From the NCBI GenBank assembly GCA_945907085.1, contig CAMDSS010000119.1:1-6192 (forward strand): a DNA stretch of 6,192 nt, in the 5' to 3' direction. The position numbers and the translations under genes were made by a program. The stretch is from Cyanobium sp. NIES-981 (GTDB lineage Bacteria > Cyanobacteriota > Cyanobacteriia > PCC-6307 > Cyanobiaceae). This document shows, piece after piece, positions 1 to 5,660 of this stretch. Every line of letters starts with the position of its first letter. Positions within the stretch are counted from its first letter, which is position 1. The notes below the pieces were generated by a model. That model had not been told where the DNA came from, made no database searches, and saw only the letters and a program-made list of their open reading frames with translations.

Positions 1-332
1 TACGGGCCATGGGATGGCGCTGGCAAGGGGAAGCCAACCTGCCCCCCTGCGTGGACGTGGCCTACCGCTTGAAGCTGGACTCCTGGCAAGGCCAGCCCCG
101 ACTCCAGCTCGAGCTGGTGGGGGTACGGCCCAACTCCGGGGCCGATGGGACCAGGGGCGTGGTGCTGAGGCGGCGCGAGCGCACCTATTGGTGCCGCATG
201 GACGGGGATGGATGGGTCGTGCGCAATGCCGCCGGTGAGGAGATCCGCAGCCACAATGCCGCAATGGAGCAACATCCCTACATTCGGTCCCTGCTTCAAG
301 AAGCCGCCATGGCCCTGGGTTTGGTGGCCTGA
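1..332 (+). CDS. recJ: RecJ single-strand DNA exonuclease, C-terminal fragment (5' end outside window)
   Basis: This is the last ~109 codons of a gene that enters from the left; the frame is open back to base 3, so the ATG at 9 is an internal methionine. The piece starts with a GWRWQGE segment, followed by LPPCVDVAYRLKLDSWQG and LQLELVGVRP. This matches the C-terminal OB-fold end of RecJ, where 'vDvAyrl..n.wrG...lqLel' is typical. A further ~55-residue tail (RTYWC, WVVRNAAGEEI, SLLQEAAMALGL) resembles the extension seen in cyanobacterial RecJ. RecJ degrades single-stranded DNA 5' to 3' in recombination and mismatch or base-excision repair. The DHH catalytic motifs would lie upstream and cannot be checked here. 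The TGA stop shares its last A with the next gene's ATG. The family call rests on recalled C-terminal patterns only. Confidence 0.75.
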   Translation, partial: RAMGWRWQGEANLPPCVDVAYRLKLDSWQGQPRLQLELVGVRPNSGADGTRGVVLRRRERTYWCRMDGDGWVVRNAAGEEIRSHNAAMEQHPYIRSLLQEAAMALGLVA

Positions 333-1726
333 TGGACTCACCAGTGACCGCATCAGTTTCGAAAGAAGCGCCATCCCAGGTTGGGCAACCCATGGACCCT
401 GCCTTCAGGACGGTTCGTCTGAAACGCCCCCTAGCCACCCTGCTGCAACTGGTGGTGTTTGGTGGGGCCGTCGGGGTGGCCTGCCTGCCTCTCAACATGG
501 TCGATGGCTGGCAGGCCCAGCTCCTGCATGGCCTGCCCGGCTTCAACAATCAGGCGTGGCACCTGGGCACCCTGGCCCAAGCGCTGGCGCCGCTGGTGGT
601 GATGCCCGTGTTGCTGTGGCTCCAGGCAGGGCGCTTTAAATCCGGCGCCGGTTCAGGCATCCCCCAAACCATCGAGAGCATTGAGGAGCCAGGTTCAGCA
701 AGCACCTTGCTTGGCTTGAAACCCACGATCCAGCGGCTCTCGCTTTGGAGCGCTGCCAGCCTTGCCCTGATGCCCCTGGGGCGGGAGGGTCCTGTGGTGC
801 AAGTGGGTGCCTCCGTGGCCCTTGCCCTCAAGAAACGCTTCCCACGGCTCTTGGCCGGATTCAGCGAAACCAACCTGGTGACCATTGGCGCCGGAGCCGG
901 CCTCGCTGGCGGCTTCAACAGCCCCCTGATGGGCACGGTTTTTGTCTTTGAAGAGCTGACAGGGCGCTTCCTGCCCTCGGTTGTGTGGCCAGCCCTGGTG
1001 GTCTGCCTGGCGGCCGCGCTGGTGAGCAACCTCACCGGCACCCCGGTGTTCATCCTGGGCCTGATCCAGGCCCCAGAAGCCGAGTGGGTGCAGCTGGTGC
1101 TTGCCCTCCCCGTGGGTTTGGTGGGGGGCTGGCTTGGCGGATTGTTTGCCCGGCTGCTCTTTCACACCACGGCCTGGCTGAAGCCAAGGGTCAACCGCAG
1201 ACCCCTGGCCTGGGGCGTGGCCCTTGGGGGCTGCTTGGCCCTGATTGCGCTACTGAGCGGTGGCCTGAGTGGCGGCGATGGCGAAGCCCTGATGGGCCAC
1301 CTGCTGGGCGATAGCGGAAGCTTGCCCGTACCCGGATCTCCGATCGATCTGATCGGCTGGTTACTGCTGCTTGCCGCCCGGCTCGTGGCTCCCGTGCTTG
1401 CCCTCGGAGCCGGAATCCCAGGGGGGCTGATCGACCCTGCCTTTGCCATTGGCGCCGTCTTTGGCAGTGGCAGCCTTGAGTTGCTGGGGGGCAATGGTCA
1501 ATTGGGATTGGCCCTCGGTATGGCGGCCGGCCTTGCCGGTGCCACCCAACTGCCCTTAATGACCATCCTGTTTTCCCTGCGGATGATGGGCGATCAGCAA
1601 TGGCTCTTCGGCATGCTGCTGAGCGCCGTGATTGGGGCCGTGATCGGGCGAAAAATCCAGCCAGAGCCCATCTATCACGCCCTTTGGGGTCTCGGCAAAA
1701 AGCCAATCAAAAGCCCGGCACCCTAG
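332..1726 (+). CDS. ClC-family chloride channel / Cl-/H+ antiporter
   Basis: A 464-residue, strongly hydrophobic membrane protein of normal length for a bacterial ClC. All hallmark motifs are visible. GSGIP (107-111) carries the pore serine. GREGP (150-154) has the gating glutamate E152. FNSP (195-198) is followed by FVFEEL with E207/E208, equivalent to the proton-transfer glutamates of E. coli ClcA. IYHAL has Y448 in place of the pore tyrosine. Having both glutamates suggests a proton-coupled antiporter rather than a channel. The third filter motif, usually GGIFAP, reads GGLIDP (364-369), with Asp where Ala is common and Ile for Phe. Residues 1-30 are a polar N-terminus. The ATG at 332 overlaps the recJ stop by one base, suggesting translational coupling; M21 (base 392) is an alternative start. 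The likely role is chloride and pH or osmotic balance; which membrane it sits in cannot be told. Confidence 0.93.
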   Translation: MDSPVTASVSKEAPSQVGQPMDPAFRTVRLKRPLATLLQLVVFGGAVGVACLPLNMVDGWQAQLLHGLPGFNNQAWHLGTLAQALAPLVVMPVLLWLQAGRFKSGAGSGIPQTIESIEEPGSASTLLGLKPTIQRLSLWSAASLALMPLGREGPVVQVGASVALALKKRFPRLLAGFSETNLVTIGAGAGLAGGFNSPLMGTVFVFEELTGRFLPSVVWPALVVCLAAALVSNLTGTPVFILGLIQAPEAEWVQLVLALPVGLVGGWLGGLFARLLFHTTAWLKPRVNRRPLAWGVALGGCLALIALLSGGLSGGDGEALMGHLLGDSGSLPVPGSPIDLIGWLLLLAARLVAPVLALGAGIPGGLIDPAFAIGAVFGSGSLELLGGNGQLGLALGMAAGLAGATQLPLMTILFSLRMMGDQQWLFGMLLSAVIGAVIGRKIQPEPIYHALWGLGKKPIKSPAP

Positions 1727-1741
1727 GGGGGTACCGGGCTT
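1711..1741 (-). terminator. Hairpin terminator of psb30, possibly bidirectional, over the clc stop codon
   Basis: AAGCCCGG (1711-1718) pairs perfectly with CCGGGCTT (1734-1741). After one mismatch, ACCC (1720-1723) pairs with GGGT (1729-1732), leaving a five-base loop. That makes 12 base pairs, mostly G-C. Read on the minus strand, the stem ends in CTTTT followed by GATT, a plausible U-tract, and it lies 29 bases past the psb30 stop. On the plus strand the sequence after the stem (CAGGAAGC) is not T-rich, so termination of clc here would be weaker. The clc TAG (1724-1726) sits in the loop. Confidence 0.65.
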
Positions 1742-1770
1742 CAGGAAGCTCGAAGGGCAGGTCGTCGGGC

Positions 1771-1878
1771 TTAGAGAGCTCCGCGGCGGTAGAAAAGCAG
1801 GAAAATCACGGCGGGGCCGGCCAGGGTAATCAGGGCAAGGGCCGCAAAGTTGGCGATCAGATGAATGTCGATGCCCAT
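1771..1878 (-). CDS. psb30: Photosystem II protein Psb30 (Ycf12)
   Basis: A 35-residue single-span membrane protein. A short polar N-terminus (MGIDIHLIANF) is followed by one hydrophobic helix, ALALITLAGPAVIFLLF (about 13-29), and a basic end, YRRGAL. The 'LAGPAVIFLL' core and the RRGxL terminus are the recognisable Ycf12/Psb30 pattern. Psb30 is a small peripheral subunit of photosystem II, near PsbJ and cytochrome b559 in crystal structures, and helps stabilise the complex. The ATG at 1878 gives the usual Psb30 length. The frame stays open further upstream to 2058, but that part is charged and repetitive because it crosses the intergenic repeats, so it is not taken as coding. A weak GGAT lies a few bases before the ATG. 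The gene is convergent with clc and divergent from the gene at 2064. It is easily missed by gene callers because of its size. Confidence 0.85.
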   Translation of the reverse strand: MGIDIHLIANFAALALITLAGPAVIFLLFYRRGAL

Positions 1879-1906
1879 GGGGATCCGGTTCGTTAGCGCT
1901 GCAATC

Positions 1907-1936
1907 AGGATAGAAGCCCCGCAGGGCTGCCCACAA
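1907..1936 (-). promoter_or_regulatory. psb30: Possible sigma-70-type promoter of psb30
   Basis: Read on the minus strand, TATCCT (1912-1907) could be a -10 box and TTGTGG (1936-1931) a -35 box, 18 bases apart. Transcription would start near 1900, about 20 bases before the ATG. The -35 match is poor (three of six to TTGACA). A small inverted repeat, AGCCC (1915-1919) with GGGCT (1924-1928), lies between the two boxes. This is a weak prediction from spacing and partial matches only. Confidence 0.27.
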
Positions 1937-1952
1937 GAGTCCGGTCGCCACT

Positions 1953-2015
1953 GTGACGGCTTGTCACGTCGTAACAGTGATGGCTTGTCACTTCTTACCA
2001 GTGATGGCTTGTCAC
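1953..2015. repeat. Three tandem 15-base dyad repeats at an exact 24-base period
   Basis: GTGACGGCTTGTCAC (1953-1967) is followed by two identical copies of GTGATGGCTTGTCAC (1977-1991 and 2001-2015). The starts are exactly 24 bases apart and nine-base spacers differ between copies. Each copy has arms GTGA and TCAC around seven bases, so it could be an operator for a dimeric regulator. As plus-strand RNA each could form a 5-pair hairpin with loop GGCUU, because the single C-to-T change turns a C-G pair into a U-G pair. The block lies between psb30 and the divergent gene at 2064, so it could control either or both. Each copy also contains TTGTCA, five of six matches to a -35 box. Period and arms are read directly; function is inferred. 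Confidence 0.8.
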
Positions 2016-2063
2016 AGCGAACCTTGCGTTGTGACTGAATAGACGGAAGCCGAAGCAACTGGG

Positions 2064-2438
2064 ATGGGTTGTAGCGAAGAGCGATGGCAGTGCATCAGCC
2101 AGTGCGGATCGTGCTGCCGATTGGACCCGGGCGAACGCCAAGACGCCCTTGGGGCCCTAAGCGAATCCCAGCGGGAGCTCTACCTCTCGATGGTGGGAGC
2201 CGATGGCTGGTGCATCCACTTCAACAGCGGCTCCCGCAGCTGCCGCATTTACGACACCCGCCCCGATTTCTGCCGCGTCAGCAACTTAATGAGCCTCTTT
2301 GGAGATAGCCCAGACGGAGATCCAGGCGATGCCGATGGCTTCGCCATTGCCTGCTGCAAGCAACAAATCCGCAGCGAGCACGGCGGCCGTGGCAGGGTGA
2401 TGCGCCGATTCCTCAGGGCGATCCGCCGGCAGCCATGA
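2064..2438 (+). CDS. CxxCxxCC cysteine-cluster protein (YkgJ / UPF0153-like)
   Basis: A 124-residue soluble protein that looks like the YkgJ family (putative zinc- or iron-chelating domain). The metal-binding pattern is clear: C10, C14, C17, C18 near the N-terminus (C-x3-C-x2-CC), then C50 in GWCIHF, C60 and C70 in the characteristic CRIYDTRPDFCR, and a late C97-C98 pair. Family members are presumed to bind an Fe-S cluster or zinc, but their reaction is mostly unknown, so no function is claimed. The tail (from about 105) is arginine-rich. ATG at 2064 is chosen because it is the first start before the cysteine cluster; the ribosome site is weak. It is the first gene after the divergent repeat region, and its stop overlaps the next gene's start by four bases (ATGA), so it is probably co-translated with the GDT1 pair. 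A role in metal handling would suit this context, but that is inference. Confidence 0.82.
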   Translation: MGCSEERWQCISQCGSCCRLDPGERQDALGALSESQRELYLSMVGADGWCIHFNSGSRSCRIYDTRPDFCRVSNLMSLFGDSPDGDPGDADGFAIACCKQQIRSEHGGRGRVMRRFLRAIRRQP

Positions 2439-2857
2439 GTCCCGATCCCGAAGCCAGCCCGAACCAGGAACCAGCTCAACCAGTCCAGTCAGCGCAACAA
2501 AACCAACCGGACAAAGGGGGGATCCCAATCCCGGAGAACGGTTCGGCACCCGCCTGGGGCGTGGCCTTCATCACCACCTTCACCACGGTCTTTTTGGCTG
2601 AATTGGGCGACAAGACCCAACTCGCCGCCCTGTTGCTTTCTGCCCAGTCCGGCAAGCCTGGGGTGGTTTTCCTTGGGGCCTCCCTGGCCCTGATCTGCTC
2701 GAGTTTGGTTGGCGTTCTGCTGGGCAGGTGGCTCTCCAAACTGATGCCCCCCCAACAACTGGAACGGTTGGCCGGGATCTTGATGGTGGCCCTAGGCCTC
2801 TGGCTGGGACGGCAGGCGGTCGTGGCCCTAGCTCCCGAATCCCTTCCCCTGACTTGA
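2435..2857 (+). CDS. Half-size UPF0016/GDT1 (TMEM165) family cation transporter, first subunit
   Basis: 140 residues. The signature E-x-G-D-K-T motif is at 56-61 (ELGDKT), embedded in TTVFLAELGDKTQLAALLL. Three hydrophobic segments are visible at roughly 42-56, 75-97 and 110-131. Full-length family members have two copies of this three-helix unit, each with one EGDKT motif; this gene has one copy and the next gene the other, so the two proteins probably assemble as a heterodimer. Cyanobacterial relatives (Mnx/SynPAM71 of Synechocystis) export manganese; other members move Ca2+ or Mn2+ in exchange for protons. Residues 1-40 form an unusual Pro/Gln/Asn-rich hydrophilic extension with no family counterpart that I know. 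The start overlaps the upstream stop as ATGA. No other ATG precedes the first helix. The family is secure, the ion is inferred. Confidence 0.9.
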   Translation: MSPDPEASPNQEPAQPVQSAQQNQPDKGGIPIPENGSAPAWGVAFITTFTTVFLAELGDKTQLAALLLSAQSGKPGVVFLGASLALICSSLVGVLLGRWLSKLMPPQQLERLAGILMVALGLWLGRQAVVALAPESLPLT

Positions 2858-2885
2858 CCAAGAACCACTGACTTGAAGCCCAACC

Positions 2886-3191
2886 ATGGACCTCGCGCTC
2901 CTCGCCTCCACATTTGTCACGGTGTTCCTGGCCGAATTGGGCGATAAAACCCAATTGGCGATTGTCACGATCAGCGGCACCTCAAGCCGACCTGGGGCCG
3001 TCTTTGCTGGCAGCTCCGCAGCCTTGGTCTTAGCCAGCCTGCTCGGGGCCGCCGCTGGAGGTTCCCTCTCGGCGGTGATCCCAACCAATGCCCTGCAGTT
3101 GGCCGCATCGGTGGGATTTCTCGTGATTGGTCTACGCCTCATCCAACGCTCCAGCACCAGCGCAGAGGCTGGAGACGAGGCAGAAACTTAA
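2886..3191 (+). CDS. Half-size UPF0016/GDT1 (TMEM165) family cation transporter, second subunit
   Basis: 101 residues with the same three-helix layout as the gene before it and its own signature ELGDKT at 17-22. The 13-residue block VFLAELGDKTQLA is identical in both proteins, pointing to an ancient duplication under strong constraint around the ion site. Helices are at roughly 3-16, 37-58 and 69-86, followed by a short acidic, Ser-rich tail (AEAGDEAET). It starts 28 bases after the preceding stop, with no good ribosome-binding site. ATG at 2886 gives only a short lead into helix 1, as is normal for the family. It most likely pairs with the preceding protein to form a complete Mn2+ (or Ca2+)/H+ exchanger. 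Whether that sits in the plasma or thylakoid membrane cannot be told from sequence. Confidence 0.9.
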   Translation: MDLALLASTFVTVFLAELGDKTQLAIVTISGTSSRPGAVFAGSSAALVLASLLGAAAGGSLSAVIPTNALQLAASVGFLVIGLRLIQRSSTSAEAGDEAET

Positions 3192-3208
3192 GGGTCCGTA
3201 GACCCCCT
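3192..3208 (+). terminator. Small hairpin just after the GDT1 pair (weak terminator candidate)
   Basis: GGGTC (3192-3196) and GACCC (3201-3205) pair around a CGTA loop, directly after the TAA stop; flanking TTA and TAA can extend the stem imperfectly. There is no T-run afterwards (AAAGTGATG), so a normal intrinsic terminator is doubtful. It may instead protect the 3' end or only slow polymerase. The rest of the gap to 3339 holds no gene or clear promoter that I can support. Confidence 0.3.
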
Positions 3209-3339
3209 AAAGTGATGATCAAAGGCCTGGCGGCCGTGGGCATCGCTCCGAGCCCAGACTGCCCTGCCCCATTCCCCCACCATGCTGCGCCCTTTGGGGC
3301 CTCTCGCGGTGGTCCCCCTCCAACCAGCTGACCAAGCCG

Positions 3340-5655
3340 ATGAAGTTCACGGTCGCCGACCTGCTCGACCAGCTTCCCGCCGAAGAAGCCCTACCTATTG
3401 CCAAGCTGGAAAAGGCGCTTGGCCTGAGCCAAAAAGCCGAGAAGCAGCAACTGCGGATCGGTGTGGATGGCCTGATCAAGCTTGGGGTGGTGCAGGAAGC
3501 TGAAGACGGCATCCAGCGCCGGGAAGACCCGGAATTGATTCCCGCCAGGCTGCGGTGCTCCAGCAAGGGGTTTTGTTTTGCCCTACGGGAAGACGGCGGC
3601 GAGGACATCTACATCCGCGACCACCAGCTCAACCACGCTTGGAATGGCGACCGGGTGCTGGTGAAAGTGACCCGCGAAGGGGGCCGCCGCCGCTCCCCCG
3701 AAGGCGGGGTCCAATGCATTCTCGAGCGCCGCACGGCTTCCCTGCTCGCCCAGGTGGAACAGCAAGAGTCCCGGCTGGTGGCAACTCCCCTCGACGACAG
3801 GCTGCTCACCAGCATTGAGCTGCCCGAAGGCGACGCCAAACACCTTGATCCAGAGAGCACCTCCGTGGTCGAAGTGTTGGTGGATCGCTATCCCGTTGGC
3901 CAATTTTCACCCCAGGGCCACGTGGCCAGGCAGCTGCCCGTCAAGGGAGGGGAGGCCGCCGATCTCGACCTTCTCCTCACCAAGCATCACCTGCATGAAC
4001 GCGCCGCTGCACCGCGGGCCACGCTAAAAGCCCAAGCCCCCAAGGACCGCGCCGACCTCACCGCCCAACCCGCGCTCTTGCTCCAGGGATGGTCGGGCAA
4101 GGAGGCCCCTGGTGGAACTGCCATCTGCCTGGAAGAGCAGGATGGCGGCTGGACCCTTTGGGTTCACAGCCCAGCCGTGGCTGAGCGGGTGGGCCTGGGC
4201 TCCGCCCTCGACCTTTGGCTGCGCGACCAGGGCGAGGCGCTCTGCGTGGGTCGTCAGTGGCTCCCCCTACTCCCACCTGCCCTCGCCAAGGCAGCAGCCT
4301 TCAGCGCCGGCGACGACCAGGACGCCCTCTCCGTAGCCCTTGATCTCAATAGCGACGGCACATTGGAGCACTACCGCTTCAGCCGGAGTCGGATCAAACC
4401 CGTCGCCACGGTTGATGCCGCAGCCCTGACTGCCCTGGCGGAACGCAAGCCCAAGAGCCGCACGGTGCCGGCAGCTCTGAAAGCCATCAAGGACCACCAG
4501 CAACAACTGGAAAACCTGGTGGCCGTGGCGGAACTCCTGCACCAGCAACGGCTTTCCCAAGGATCCATCGACCTGGATTTAGGGCTGCCAGCCATCGAAA
4601 GCCTGGGCGATTTGGCCATTCCTGGCCCTGACAGCCCCCTGCATGGCTGGTTTGTTCAACTGCCGATGCACCACCCCATGGCCCTGGTGCGGGAGTGCGT
4701 TCTCGTGGCAGAACGGGCCCTAGGCCAACACCTGTCAGCCCTTTCCCTGCCGGCTCTGTTTGGCACCAACGCCGCTGCCGATCCCAACGACCTCAATGAC
4801 GTTGCCAAGGCGGCCCTGGCCCTCGACATTCCCCTGGAACTGAGCGAAGAGGGTGATGCCAGCGCTGCCGAGTTGGCCGCTGCTTTTGCCACCACCGATC
4901 GGAATCGGGCCCTACAACAGCAACTGCAGGGTGCCCTCAAGCCAATACTTTTGGCGAACGAAACCGGAGACCATGCCCTCGCTGGGCTCAAGGGCGACGG
5001 TGCGGCCCTGGCCCCTTGGTGCTCACCGGCTCTCCATTACGCCGATCTCTGGAACCAGCACGTTTTGGTGTTGCTGCTCACCGAAGGCAAGGATCGCCCC
5101 AGCGTGCGCCACAAAACCAGCGTGGACCTCAGCTCCGATGGCTGCATCGGCGCCATCGATTGGCCCCTGCTAGCCCCCAGTGGCCTGACCCCGTACAAGG
5201 AAGCCCTCGACCATGGCCTCGTGCAACGGCTCAACGGGCGGGTGCGTTTCATGGCCGAACTCCACAAGGATCTGTTGTCGATGGCCCAGGCGCGGCAGGC
5301 CGAACCTTTGGTGGGACAGGTGTTGCCAGGCGTGATTAGTGGCGTTCAGAGCTACGGCTTCTTTGTGGAGGTGCCCCCCTCCCAGGTAGAAGGCCTGGTG
5401 CACGTGAGTTCCCTCAAGGACGACTGGTACGAGTACCGCTCCCGCCAGAACCGCCTCGTGGGTCGCAAAAACCGACGCACCTACAGGCTCGGCGACCGGG
5501 TCGAGGTGGAGATCCAAAAGGTTGATCCCCTGCGCCATCAAATTGATTTGGCCGTCGTCCTACCCGAGGGTGCGGAGGAGGAAGCCGGCGCATCCGAGTC
5601 CTTCGGCGGCCAAGACGACCCCTTTGCCCCCATTCCCGTGATCACCGAGGCCTGA
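3340..5655 (+). CDS. RNase II/R-family (RNB + S1) protein, Zam/VacB-like, catalytic residues apparently lost
   Basis: 771 residues with the RNase R layout: a winged-helix-like N-terminus (about 1-60), a cold-shock OB domain (about 67-115, with SKGFCFAL, EDIYIRDHQL and NGDRVLVKV), an RNB-like region (about 237-580) and a C-terminal S1 domain (about 657-740, with SGVQSYGFFVEV and GLVHVSSL). Fold landmarks remain: RADLT (237-241), WTLWVHSPAVAERVGLGSALD (271-291) and LPLLPPAL (308-315). The catalytic aspartate block expected after RADLT (TID..A.DfDDA in active enzymes) reads QGWSGKEAPGGTA (249-261) with no Asp. The SPIRRY arginine motif reads SPALHY (562-567). It may therefore be an RNA-binding pseudo-nuclease. 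Cyanobacteria carry an RNase II-like protein called Zam, first described through acetazolamide resistance; this may be that gene, but I cannot confirm it. ATG 3340 is chosen as the only ATG between the in-frame stop at 3208 and the winged-helix domain. Confidence 0.85.
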   Translation: MKFTVADLLDQLPAEEALPIAKLEKALGLSQKAEKQQLRIGVDGLIKLGVVQEAEDGIQRREDPELIPARLRCSSKGFCFALREDGGEDIYIRDHQLNHAWNGDRVLVKVTREGGRRRSPEGGVQCILERRTASLLAQVEQQESRLVATPLDDRLLTSIELPEGDAKHLDPESTSVVEVLVDRYPVGQFSPQGHVARQLPVKGGEAADLDLLLTKHHLHERAAAPRATLKAQAPKDRADLTAQPALLLQGWSGKEAPGGTAICLEEQDGGWTLWVHSPAVAERVGLGSALDLWLRDQGEALCVGRQWLPLLPPALAKAAAFSAGDDQDALSVALDLNSDGTLEHYRFSRSRIKPVATVDAAALTALAERKPKSRTVPAALKAIKDHQQQLENLVAVAELLHQQRLSQGSIDLDLGLPAIESLGDLAIPGPDSPLHGWFVQLPMHHPMALVRECVLVAERALGQHLSALSLPALFGTNAAADPNDLNDVAKAALALDIPLELSEEGDASAAELAAAFATTDRNRALQQQLQGALKPILLANETGDHALAGLKGDGAALAPWCSPALHYADLWNQHVLVLLLTEGKDRPSVRHKTSVDLSSDGCIGAIDWPLLAPSGLTPYKEALDHGLVQRLNGRVRFMAELHKDLLSMAQARQAEPLVGQVLPGVISGVQSYGFFVEVPPSQVEGLVHVSSLKDDWYEYRSRQNRLVGRKNRRTYRLGDRVEVEIQKVDPLRHQIDLAVVLPEGAEEEAGASESFGGQDDPFAPIPVITEA
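5647..5650 (+). promoter_or_regulatory. ubiX: Ribosome-binding site supporting the GTG start of ubiX
   Basis: GAGG inside the last codons of the RNB-family gene lies 10 bases before the GTG at 5661. Together with the protein alignment this supports GTG as the start; no in-frame ATG occurs near the N-terminal flavin-binding loop. Confidence 0.45.
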
Positions 5656-5660
5656 ACCCA

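Noticed and set aside
9..332. A complete small gene of 107 codons starting at ATG 9
   Set aside because: The frame is open to the window edge and the peptide matches the end of RecJ, so it is a truncated larger gene.
550..1706. Several minus-strand open frames (up to 171 residues) opposite clc
   Set aside because: The plus-strand ClC has all family motifs over the whole stretch; the antisense products are basic and low in complexity.
1953..2015. A mini CRISPR array
   Set aside because: Repeats of 15 bases with nine-base spacers, only three copies and no cas genes; too small on every measure.
1879..2058. An N-terminal extension of psb30 on the minus strand to an ATG at 2058, which would add a repeating DKPSL motif
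   Set aside because: The peptide repeat is simply the 24-base DNA repeat read in frame (24 is a multiple of three). The extension is charged and unlike any Psb30, whose usual length matches the start at 1878.
2849..2876. CTGACTTGA occurring twice (2849-2857 and 2868-2876) around the first GDT1 stop codon
   Set aside because: A nine-base match at 19 bases distance is compatible with a small chance or slippage duplication; no function suggested.
3215..3331. A 38-codon plus-strand frame in the gap before the RNB-like gene
   Set aside because: Pro/Gly/Ala-rich, no ribosome-binding site and no recognisable feature; more likely leader sequence.
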